NCBI RefSeq assembly: GCF_963576615.1
Contig: NC_088708.1
Location: 6,138,001 to 6,202,000 of the forward strand
Length of the DNA stretch: 64,000 nt
DNA from: Watersipora subatra
Taxonomy: Eukaryota; Bryozoa; Gymnolaemata; Cheilostomatida; Watersiporidae
Direction: 5' to 3'
The notes beneath the pieces were generated by a model that had not been told where the DNA came from, did no database searches, and saw only the letters and a program-made list of their open reading frames with translations. Below are positions 24,413 to 36,700 of the stretch, piece after piece. Within the stretch, counting starts at the first letter, position 1. Every line of letters begins with the position of its first letter. The position numbers and the translations under genes are program-made.

Positions 24413-25641
24413 TACAGATTATGGAACACATCATTTTACATAAACTGAATAGCGAACTAGATCAAATAATTAGCACCTCTCAACATGGTTTCCGCGCTGG
24501 GCTCTCCTGTGAGACTCAACTGACATCTACCATTCACTCAATTGCAAAAGCTTTGGATAGAAAAGTACCAACTCATGCTTTAATTTTGGATTTTAAAAAA
24601 GCCTTTGACAAGGTCCCTCACATGTTTTTAATTAATAAACTGAAACGCTACAATCTTAGTCCTTTTTTAGTTGACTGGATTAAACATTTTTTAACCGGGC
24701 GAACTCAAAGAGTTACGATAAAAGGGGTAAATAGTGAGAGTCGTTGTGTTACAAGTGGGGTACCCCAGGGTTCTGTCTTGGGGCCTAGATTGTTTTTATT
24801 GTATATTAATGATTTGTCTGAATGTGTTGATTGTAATATTAGTTTGTTTGCGGACGACACTATAGTTTATGCCTCAATTGATAATTCCTTTACTGTTGTC
24901 GACTTTCAGAATAGCATAAACGCTGTCTTCGATTGGTCTCAGAGGTGGAAGCTAGAATTTAATATTGAAAAGTGTAAGGTGATGTGTTTTTCAGGTTCTG
25001 CATGTTCTGACGACCAGTTGCCATATTTTTTAAATGGAAGTTTGTTACAGTTTGAAACCCATTCACTATACTTGGGAGTGTGGCTATCTAGTGACCTTTC
25101 GTGGCAGTATCACATCGATTGCAAAGTTAAAAAGGCCAGTCAAATGCTAGGATTTTTAAGGAGATCTATATCTAGTGCACCTAAAGCTCTCAAACTACTT
25201 GCATATAAATCCTTTATTAGACCTATTTTGGAGTATGGATGCCAGGTGTGGGACCCGTACAAGAGATACGAGGTTGACCAGATTGAGGCGGTTCAGAGAA
25301 AGGCTGTAAGATTTATTTGCAATGTTAAAGGTCGCGATATTGGTGTAACTGGCTTAATTAAAGACATGAACCTGGAGACGTTAGAGGAACGTAGAACCAA
25401 CTTGCGTAAATGTTTGTTATATAAAATGATCAGAGACGCCTGTTCCGAGTCTCCAGGAGCAATATCACACAAGTTTCCTGAGCTTTTTAGTAAAAATAAA
25501 AATGAAGATCATTGTACCACTAGAAGTCAGCGTGCCTCGCAGCCCATGAATTTAACCGCAAATAACAACAAGTACCATAATAGCTTCCTTCCGAGAACTA
25601 TACGAGATATGAAACTCGGAGATATATATGTCATACAATAA
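24413..25641 (+). mobile_element. 5'-truncated LINE, reverse transcriptase C-terminal part (CR1/jockey group)
   Basis: An open frame of 406 codons from 24421 to the TAA at 25639-25641 encodes most of a non-LTR reverse transcriptase. Visible are QHGFRAGLSCETQL, the conserved ILDFKKAFDKVPH (first catalytic Asp), SGVPQGSVLGPRLFLLYIND, the FADDT catalytic box, and a CR1/jockey-type C terminus ending FLPRTIRDMKLGD. The endonuclease and the N-terminal half of the RT are absent: the copy begins abruptly near 24413, the usual result of incomplete reverse transcription. The frame has no stop or shift over 1.2 kb, so the insertion is probably young. The 3' tail (25642 to about 25700) has no clear poly-A or microsatellite. 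Clade assignment within the group is uncertain. Confidence 0.93.
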
Positions 25642-27749
25642 GCTTTTTTATTTTTTGTTTTTGAGGTTGTAATTTTAGTCTATACTTTTGATTGTACAAA
25701 CTTGAGGCCTGCACAATATATTCATATGAATATCTGCAGGATCTATTTATACCGATACCGATACCGATATGTATGGCGAGGTTACTACAAATTAATTGAT
25801 GAATGGAAAATTGTTAGGTAGTGGTTCGCATGTCTCACATGTCAAAATGCATGTAGGCCTACATTGTGCTATGATCTCTCATTCTACTTTGAATAAAATA
25901 TATGAACAAACCAATATTGCTATGGCGAGTCAAAAAGCCAGCCTGTGCGAAGACTAAAACCTATTATAAAAAACATCCCTCCAGTAAATGTGCAACAGGA
26001 AAATCAGTATTTTATTTAATGTTAGCAGAAGTCAAATTGAAACAAAATTTGAAAAACGAGTGAGAAACTTTTTTAGATCGTTTTGATAGTTTTCGAATTA
26101 TTCAGATAGTATTTTCATAGCCTTTACCCCAACACAAAACTGTCATGCAACGTGCCATCAAAGTTAATGTCAAGTCGACATAAATCTCGTATAGATTGTT
26201 CTAAAAAGCTATACTTATATAACAACAATCCAGCAGATTAATCAAAAAATAATGATTCAAAATATTTCAAAATGACAACCTACATGTATTGAAGCAAACC
26301 AGCAGTTTGTTCAATGGTGTGTAGTCTTAAATATGCAATATCGTGCCAACGCCCAGACTTAAAAACTGATGTTTGCTGAGTTAGCCTGAGATTTTAGTTA
26401 GCACCACGAAGAAATGAAGAATTCCAGCGCTTGTAAATGTTGCCTTCGACATCTAACAACATATGTTGCACAATAGTAGAGCATGTTGTACTCGCTGACT
26501 TGAGAAATAAACAAAGCTTTGGATTGCCAGCGGACTTCTTTGACGAGGTAAGACAACTTTTTATCATTCAGTTGGTCCAAATAATTTCTGGCCAAAATTA
26601 TGAAATAGTGCACCGAGGTATTTCGTATGGTTTACCTGTATACTCTACTATGTAGCCACTCTTTAGGTAAAAAAGTTTAAAACTGCTCAAATAAAATATG
26701 CCATTTAAAATGTACTTACAGTACTTGGTTCTAAATGAGGCTTCAAGGGAAGCCAACTTGAGCAGGTGGAACTGCATTTTGAAATGGGTAAGCTTCAAAT
26801 TACTTGTCGGAAAATGCCACAAAAGCAGCAAATTAAAAGAATGGATGAACTGGTTGATAGTCAGACAAAAAAGTTGATTAATAAATAGCTTTTGATGTAA
26901 TATTCCAAAAGTAAGGCAATCAAACACACATGATTCAGATGTTTGCTGCCATTATGGGAGAACATTGAGATAATGAACATAGATCATATTCAGAACTAAC
27001 TTAGATTTAAGGAAGTGTTAATCAACCTACATTGAAAGTTCTCAATCAGCAAACACCTACAACTAGTTTTATCTGAAAGATTCTTATAGAGTTGCATTAT
27101 CATTTATCAATAACAAACACAGCACAAACCCTATGTTAATATTGCAGTATTATAAAAAGCAAATGAAATTTGGGTGTAAAATTGAAAGTAGATTTTTTTC
27201 AAAGTTATTTTTCTCTGAAGAGAAGTTGGTTGAGTAAAAATATCAACTATGAGTATTGAATGGGCATGAGGTGACTTAGCGTGTTGTATTGCACAATCAA
27301 GACAAATTTGACTAAAACAAAAATTCTCAAATCAGCAATAAAATTATCAACAAGTAATCACTGGAACACATAAGAAAGCAACGCTGATAAAATATAGAGC
27401 ATTTTCAAAACAACGCTATGTACAGGCTTTTTTACTAATATAGTTCAGGAAATCTTCTCTAGCACTTAAATAAACATAAGACAAAATATACTCTGACAGC
27501 GTTCTCCTTCTCAAGGCAGCCGACACCAACTTTGGGCATTACAACTACTATGTAGATATCGTCTATTAGCGAGCAGCAAAATTAAAAAAATAAATCGGCA
27601 GCACCTAGCACAGCCCACTAGGTCAAAATATACATTTAGCAACATCACAGAAATCAAGTAGAATGGGAAGGGCAATTCCATGAAAAGATTGAATGCAATT
27701 TTTAAAGATAAGCATTAAACGCAACTATATTAGTTCACACAGTCCTTGC
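25642..27749. other. Intergenic region between the LINE and the CERK 3' end
   Basis: AT-rich, without a recognisable gene. It includes a short tandem CGATAC motif at about 25753-25770 and the likely CERK 3' UTR just left of 27750 on the minus strand. Frames of 70-110 codons around 26400-26930 overlap one another on both strands, lack homology that I recognise, and are not called. Confidence 0.55.
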
Positions 27750-30700
27750 TTATGTCTCTTCCGCACAGGAAATGCATGTAGACGTACATTGGTCTAGTTT
27801 GGTGTAAGACTCCTCTATCCCTCTAGCAAAGAGTTTCACTAACTGACAGTGCACCCTGAAACAGACAAGCAGCCATATTCGTACAAGCGCTTAGAGATAT
27901 GCTCATACCAGACGGTCCAAGGCAAAGAGATAACTAATATGAATTTGAGAGTTGTGCAGTAATAGTTCAATAAAGGTGCTCACATTGACGAACATAGCCT
28001 CTGTTGCAACACTGAACAATCTATTGCACTTATAAGTGGCATGAGAGTGTACAGGACAGAAATAAATGATTTGTTAGTTTAAATTACCTGACATCTATGT
28101 TGGGTTCTTCTATTATTTCTCCGTCACAGTTCCATGTGCTCAAAGCCACCGGCATCAAATTCCTCGGCTCATCAAGACGCTGAAAGGAAGAGGCTGTCTG
28201 AGCCGCGCTAGAGGCGATCGGATCAACGGCTGACGGCACACGTACCTTGAATGCCTTTGCCCTTACCACTTTGACAAAATTAAAGTCAAACTACAAAAGA
28301 ACAAGGCTATTTTTTATAAATAACAAAGAATTACAACTGCAGTATATAAATGTATTGTGAGAATCAGAGACAATTGGTTTGGTATTAGCGAGTGATTTGT
28401 GTGCTCTCACCTGACTAGAAGTTTTGGCCTGGATTCGAAGCAAGTGCCTAAAATAATCTAGCCTAGAAGCCTCGTGAACCATGACTAAGTCTGCTGAACC
28501 ATCTCCGAGGTGGCAAGCAGGGGAGACACCCTCGGGTACTGTTGCGCAGCGACAGCTTATTGTCAAAGCATTTATACCTGTAAACAAAAGCATGTTCCGC
28601 TACATGAAGTCTAAAAAGCCAGCCATCTCCACAAGTAAGTCGCTGCGTCCACCTGCACGCGAATTACTGCATAGTGCTAATAATGCTAACGGCTTTGCAT
28701 AGTCAGACAAATAAATGCCAACTCAAGTTGGTATGACATCATCAAGGGCAAGATATATCACGATGATGGACAGTGATGCCTGTTCAGTTGTATACCATTA
28801 CAGCTAGCAAGCACATGTCACATACTCCGCATGTCATGTCTATGAGAATTGATACGGAGTGATAGTGGCAGATTATCAATTTTACAGTTTTAGATTAGTA
28901 TGTTGGGGTTCCCAAGCACTTATCATTCTAATATAATTATGGATTCTCGGTATGATAGAAATTAATGTTGTAGCCATAACAGAACTATTGATGTTATATA
29001 ATTTGAGCAGTTGCAAGCAGCTGTACTAGTCATGCGTTGATATAGCTATGTTTGCTCTAAGCATGATACTCATTACTGTTGTATAAAATTTGCAACTGTT
29101 CTGAAATGTTTATATAGAAGAGACATAACCCGCAAAATATAATCTGACATATTATTATTTACAGTATGTTTATTCAAATGAAACAAATAGTTATTCCATT
29201 GATGCAGCTAAATAACCCAATCATACATTCTTTAGAGTCAGAAAGAAATGAGCTTACTTACATAAACAGGTGGATATATACTTTTCATTTGATATTATTT
29301 GTGTATATTCTATGAAACAGATCAATCACTATCGTTATGAAAAACTTAATTAGAGAATATAGAATGTGACTAAATTAAAAATAAGAATTGAGGAATTCTG
29401 GGATCGTCGAGACAAGGTTGCCATATTGGATTACAGCCCGCTGAACTTGATTCTCCTAAAGATGATTGTTAACTACTTACAAGCCATTTGTTATTTTTTA
29501 GGCAAATCTAATATCTACATGTACTCCAATCTCAAGAAATTTTCTGGTGAAGTCGTTGTGAGTAACCTTTACTGGATGGCAATATGGAGAAGGAAGTTGC
29601 AAAGCAGTCGCGTCCACATAAAAAATTGAACCACCTAGATGTACATGTACCATACGTGTCACACACATGAGGAGACAAACCAATCACATAACGATATATA
29701 GATGAGGTGTATTATAGCTCTTTGAAATACATATGTATTTTGCCAAGCTGTTTTCGTGCTCACCTATGTATTTGCCAGACACCGTCGTCCAGCTGTCAGG
29801 AGAGACATTACTCAGTGTGCTGATCTGCCTGCTCACCAGACTCACATTTGTCAGACTGGCTGTGAGAGAGGATAAAGCGTCTACATTGTCATCTGCAACA
29901 GGTGCTTTCACTGTCACAGTCTGCCAAAGCTTTCACCGATGAACGATATATGAATTGGGTAGTTTTTAGTATATACAGTACTTGTATTGTATTTCCAGTG
30001 AAGGGAGTAAAAGATAACCCGTCTGAAGGCTGAGCCAAAAAGAATAGTAATATTATAAGAGCAGCTAAGTCCAAGCTTTATCAGATATCTAAAGGGTGCT
30101 TCAGCTAAATGATCTGTCATCCCCATCACAGGTTTCACAATGACAGCGCGCATTCACATCACGATTACAGCTTCATATCATCCAGCGAAAAAATTTTGAT
30201 ACTATATTTCAATCCTTAATGTCAGATAGATACAACATAATCGCATGAAAGTGTAACGCTATGCTTGTCTTTTCATAGCCTCAACTCAGCTATGTATTTC
30301 ATATATACACTCTGGGATAGTTTAAAAGGTCAGTGCAACAAGAAACTAAAGAAAGATGGCTTAGCATATTTCCTTGTTGAGCTACAGTGGTCCCTCTGCT
30401 TACCAAATTAGTTTGTTCTGGCAATAGTTTTGTGACGGAGAATTTCCCGAGTACACATACTAAATGCACTAATCAGGTCAAGGTACTTAATTTGGGCATA
30501 GATTTTTTTTATAAATTGAAACGATGCATTAAAATCTGTAATAAATATATGTTAGAATTAAATCACTGCACATTTGAGATAAAAGTGAGAGTTTTATATA
30601 ATGTCTAGAAGAAAGTTCTTGTTTGTTTCTTTTTGTGCTTCCATTTGCTTTAACTTATCTCTTTTTACTTTTTTGTTTACTGTTATTGTCATTCTTCATC

Positions 30701-33700
30701 TTCTCTGATTAAAGTTCACTCTCACTGGTGAATTTTACCAAACATCTTGTAAGAAACCAATCCAAGGTTTTTTGCTTTTGTCAGCTTTTAACCATCTTTC
30801 AAAAATGTGCAAGGCAAACATCATCGGAGTGAGAGATAGCTCGACTAATAAATACTTCGGGCTTCACTGAATTGTGCGATGGTGAGACTCTCATCAGCCC
30901 ACAAGGCTTTGGTCATCCTTGTGGGCCGATGAGAAAATAAAGATAATTCTGGATATATGCACATACAGCAATCTCTTTTTACCGATGAGTTGCCAGAAAA
31001 ATGCTGGACAACAGCCTATGGCGTCTAAAATGCGCCACTTCAAAACCGCGATACAGGACTGAGTAGCAGGGCTTATACTAAAATGTCTTTTATAAGATGA
31101 GACAATATTTTTCAAAGAAGAAAATTGTCTCATCTTATAAATGGAGCTTGTAAGTGGAAGCTTACAGATAACACTCAAATTAAATCTCTAACTTACAGTT
31201 GGACGAGTATTGGGCTATGAGACTACAATAGCTCAACACTTTTACATGTGGAATTGGCAAATAAGAAGTTATACGCACCTGGCAGCGCAGGTGATATGCT
31301 GCCATCATAGTCGATAGAGCCATTGAGATCCAACAGAGAGGCTGACTTACATATGCTGCAACTATAATAAGTTTGGCTAATAGAATGAGGGAGAATCATA
31401 GCAATCGTGAGCTGGCAAGTGAGATATAACTGTGACACTAGTAAATCACTACACCTCATGAACAGCCATTCAAGTTTTTTTCCCTGGGTACGCAACATGT
31501 ACAACACACCCATTTCAAAGTATACAAATATAATTACATGCAAAGGACACCAGTGAATTACAAACACATTAGTGAGGAGCACATATCTATATATATAAAT
31601 TTCAATGTTTGTCTGTCTGTCCAGTTATAGCAATCAAGTTTTAAGAAGGAAAAATCTGCTTCAACAACAATCCTCTAGTTTTGCAGACAGGGATTTATCC
31701 AATACACTATACTGTCTAACTGGCTATACTATGGAACAAATTGGGCACATACTTATTATACATGCTAATCTTTTATGGCTTCACGCTCAACACTGCAGCT
31801 AAAAAATGTACGAAGCCATACCAGAAAAAAAAGCGTGCCCATACTATGACAATAGAAATTGTTAAAATCACATGGCCAACAAGACTATTGCAATCACTTT
31901 AAACCTGTTGTAAGCACAGCAGCCAGTACAGTATGAATTACATATACATAAACACAGCACACAGAAATATAATAAACAGCTTTGTTTAATAGTTAAATGT
32001 TGTATATGTTGATTGGAAATAAATTTTTTTTGCTACCTTTGCAAAAACTTTTTACTAGCCGTACAACGGCGGGCATTCAGCTATAGTACATAACTATTTC
32101 CGGTGGTATGTAGAACTAAACTGAAGAGTTTTCCTACCCTGTGTAGCACCTGGAGCCATCTTGTAGTGGATGATGGTCTGTCTGAAGAGCTTGTGATGGA
32201 AGGTAGGAAATGTCAGCTTGATACGACTTGTTTTTTAAGAATGTTCTGAAACCGCTGTAGTTGTACCTGAACAAAAGCATATGCTCTGACTATAACTGCA
32301 TGACCATAAAAGCCCTGGATATTGTAGTTGTATATCGCACTAGGCATTACATTAAGCGTTCGCTGAGAAGCTGGGACAAAAAGAAAAATTCATTCATTGC
32401 AGACCCACCATTGTACCTAAAAACGTGAAAACACTCACAAAAGGTTGCTTTCAGTATTATAACAAACAAAGTAACAAAAAGATTCGATTGTTCTATATTT
32501 AGACTAGCATGCGTTATGTTATCATATATTGTATTGAAAAGGGAGTCAAGTTGTTTGCGAGGAGTCATGTCTGGCACAACATAAAAAGAGAGAAGTTTGC
32601 AAAGGCTACGCAAGCAGTAAGAGCTCTAATGCTATTGTGGCAATACAACTGCTAATCTACACACACACTCTGTCCAATCCAAGAAAAAGTAACTCTGTAA
32701 TAAGTTTAATGGTGACTAAGCCAAAAGGAAAGCGCAGAAAGCTATCTCTAGCATTCACTGAGATTACATTATGTATTGTCAGGCATACCTATTCGGTCCC
32801 ATCCATCTGAAAGTTTCGCTGTCTCTTAGCACATCTCCATAGAAACCATAGGCAAGCATGGACACACAGAATCGCAGCAGTTGACCTGAATAGCCATGTC
32901 TGACAGAACAGACATCTATGGCCATAGAATCGCCCACAACAATATGCAAAGCAGATGTGATCGCATCATTGATACCTGAAGTACAGTAGGCCACAGTGTC
33001 AGTTGAACCTACAAACAATAGCCATCCCTTGAAGGATAAATTATACACCGTGCTATCTTCCTATTAATATGATTGTAAAATTTGCTGATGTACCAATTGA
33101 TGCCTAGGGTTAGTATCTACAAAGTGTTATGAGTGTCAATACAAACTAAAGAGTGTAGGGTGCCAATAGACACCTCAGGTAAGTACCTGCAGGGTGTTGT
33201 CAGTGTCACTACAAACTCAAGAGTACCAGCTGATGTTTAGAGAACCTACACAGTGATGCCAGTGTCAATACAAACTACAGAGTATAGGGTGCCACTAGAC
33301 ACCTCAGGTAGGTACCTGCCGGGATCACACCTATCCTGATATCTGGTCTTTTCAGCAAGGCTGTCGAGTCATGCAGATCTATACCAAGGCTGGAGTTGTA
33401 CTGCCACAATATTCCATTGAGCAGCTCAGCAAACATGCCATCTCCTCCCACGCAGACAATCCTTAAACATACATATGCATTACTGCTTCTACCAGTTAGT
33501 TTCTTCAAGATTTGACATACACAAGGATGTTCCTCATTCATAGCTTGTAATTGAGCTTGATAGAGAACGAGAAATGTTATAAGAGGCACTACAGTAACAA
33601 GGAAATGCAGCTCAAAAGGTTATAATAATAAAATGATAAGCAGACCAGTGCTATTAGTTGTGCTCCAAATAGATAACTGACGCAATTGTATATGGGACAG

Positions 33701-36700
33701 CATGACGGCGTGCGAGCCACTGCTTGTCACAAAATTTAACCTTTCTCTTTATGTAACTCTGCTCATACAGATTCAGCTGGCTGGATATCCGTTCCTTGGA
33801 TATCATAGAAGGGATTGTAACGAGGAAGAGAACAGATCGCAATAAAGTAGGGAAAAGGGGAGATTAGAGATGGTGAGATTTTGAAGAAAAGAAATGCAAA
33901 CCAGACAAGGTAGTGCAATGATCATGCTCTGGCTCTGAAGGTGTGTAAGACATATCGATGGAGTTGACCTTCAGAACAACGCGATTACTTTGTGGGACGG
34001 ATACACAATACTGCCAGATCACTCAACCCGTGTACACAATGAAATAAAGGTAATCTATGAGGAACTTCCTTCATGGTTGATTGCTTAGAACTCTCTATCT
34101 GCAACCTAACACTGGGCTCGCATGTTGAAAATATGTGGCCAAATATCTTCATACGTAGTTTGACAGTCACAGCTATGCCCATCCTATGTATCAGGGGTTG
34201 TGGTTAGGAAATAATCATTCATTGAAAATATTTAAAATATTTAAACTAGATTAAATAAAGATTGTTGATGATATGTTACTCTAAAGGAGCTGTATGGCTG
34301 ATGAGCAATTGCTTGCAAAATTTCACCTCTACTACATAGAATTTTTCACCATAACTATATTTTTGCAACATAACTACATTTTTCACCTCTATTAAATATG
34401 ACCTATATAGGACACCTATGGCATTTATCAACGTTTATTAGGCATTTTAACCTCGGTTGTATGAGTACACAAGCTGTGTTAATCTCAATTTTAACTAACA
34501 GCTGATAATGTTAGGCCAACTATGCCATCAAGATCTGGCAAAAAATTTCTCCGTAGTCATGGAAACGAATGCAACTAAAATGCTCAATAACCATTTATTT
34601 ACAAAAAATATGTCATCTAACAATGGCTGTGGCAAAATGGAGAACTATTATTTTTAACTAGGAAACTACATGGCTGAAAATATGACATACCCGTCGTATC
34701 TGCTGAGGTCCCGTGACATTATATAGTCCTTGGCATGGTTGGCCCGCTCTGTAACTACAAGCATTGCACACACGCATCTACAGGGTAAGTGCAAACAATG
34801 TACAGTGAATTATAGACGAATAGAAAAAGCTGTAATATGCATATAGAAAAAAACTGTAGCAGGTAGGGAGGTGTGTTATTCATAAATGTATTTGCGTGCC
34901 TGTTTCATTGTACGAGTTTGGGCTACAAGCAATAAATGAGCTTTGAGGAGGCTACGCCTCTATTTACATGGGCTTCTAGTTCATGCAGATGCAAGTTCAT
35001 ATTAGACGCCTCACAATATATATGGCAGTGTGTGGAGGGCAGTGTTTTTTTGCTTAAACAGTAAGTCTTTTGTCATGACTTAGTTGGTTGGATTGTCACT
35101 GCGATTTTGTTGAAGTGCTGTGCTATTCCAATCTGTGCCATACTAGACATGGCTCTTAAATGTATTTTGGACGTTTCCGTACCTTGTAATAAGTGTCTAG
35201 TGCATTTTCAGTGCTTCAGTGCTGTGGCGTTTTTATCATGTATGTGGTATTTCTAATGCTTGTTTGACTAAGTGGTGCCTTGTGGCTGAGCACTACTCAT
35301 GTCATTTAACTTAAACGATTTTATCAAAGTTACCAAAAGTGAAGAGTGATGTGAATTGTTCATGGAAGATGGCTTGTAAGTTTTAAGACTGTAGTAGAAA
35401 TAATTGGGATGAAGTGAGGGAGTGATGATACTGGTAATGGAAAGCTCAGCGGTCGGATAAAACATCTTGCGGTGTTGCATGAATTTGGTAATGGTGGTAG
35501 AAAAGCTTTGATTGTTATCAGTTTTGATGTGAAAAGTTCTGATTCGACTTATGATGAAGATCTTGGTCATTGAATCAGAGTCAACGCTGCTGAGTATACT
35601 ACAGCATGTGAAAATAATCAAGTTTGTCACTACCTGTCAAGAGTTGAAGACAGTAGAAAAACAAATTTCTTGGCAAACAATGAGAACGTAAGAGAATTTT
35701 TTTCAGTACTTGCTTTTAATGGCTCGAGAGAGAGTCATCTTTAAGAATAAAATCCATGTGCAAGGCAAATTTAGATTGATAGTTTAAGAAAAGCTGTTAG
35801 AGCACTAAAGCTGACACAAGAGTCATAAAGCTTGGTGCTAATGGCAGAAGCAGATTTTACCGGTATAAAAAAGAAAGTGAAAATAGAATTTATAGAATTT
35901 TCAGCAGACACTTTGGTACCTTCCCTAACCATAGAACATTCATGTATTTATGGTTCATGTGTTCCAGCAGCCATTCTAAAAGCTATAGCAGATGTATGAT
36001 AGCGCTGGTTAATGAAAGGTGAGAGTAGGCGATTACTGAGGCTGTCCATGAGAAGGCACTCATAGGTATGTGCTATGATTGGTGTGATAAGTTTCACAAA
36101 ATTTTCTTCTGCCATGAGGCGCGCTGTTATCATTGCATTGCTAAGAGATATACAATCTTTATTGTAGCAAATGCAGGGAGGTGTATGTCATGGAAAAATT
36201 ATTCAAACCAGGCTAAGAAATCCACCTTCATTCGCCATTCACTTTTTTTGCCAAAGAGTGTGAAGATACAGATCTTTGCGAGACTATAAATGTGGATGTA
36301 AAAAGGAAGTGCTATTTACATTTGATACAGGATCTGTTTTTACTGCCACTGGAGAAATTTGGACAGCGGCGCAAGCCACACCAAATCGAAAGGAAAGCTA
36401 ATGCCAGACAATTGGGATTGTTTGGTGTAGCTTCAGTAGCGATGGAAAAAGCATATAGCTCATTAAGTACCACTGTGTATATCCTTAATGAGTCATAACA
36501 TAATTCACTGGGTATCAAAGAAATCAATTGATTAGTCTTATTGGCAATTATTGGAAACACAACACAGCGTTTAAAACAGTTGAATTTGATGAGATGATTG
36601 AAGCATCAAAATTGGTAACACCACCAGATGCTAAAAGGGTACGGTTGCCTTCTGGGTGAAACTGTTAGGGATGTGAAAAATCCACCTTTGCGTCTCCTGT

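Noticed and set aside
26398-26927. Frames of 71-109 codons between LINE and CERK
   Set aside because: No homology recognised, overlapping opposite-strand frames, no splice context.
35268-36560. Frames of 60-120 codons in CERK intron 3
   Set aside because: Low-complexity, overlapping on both strands, within a decayed repeat region; no recognisable domain.
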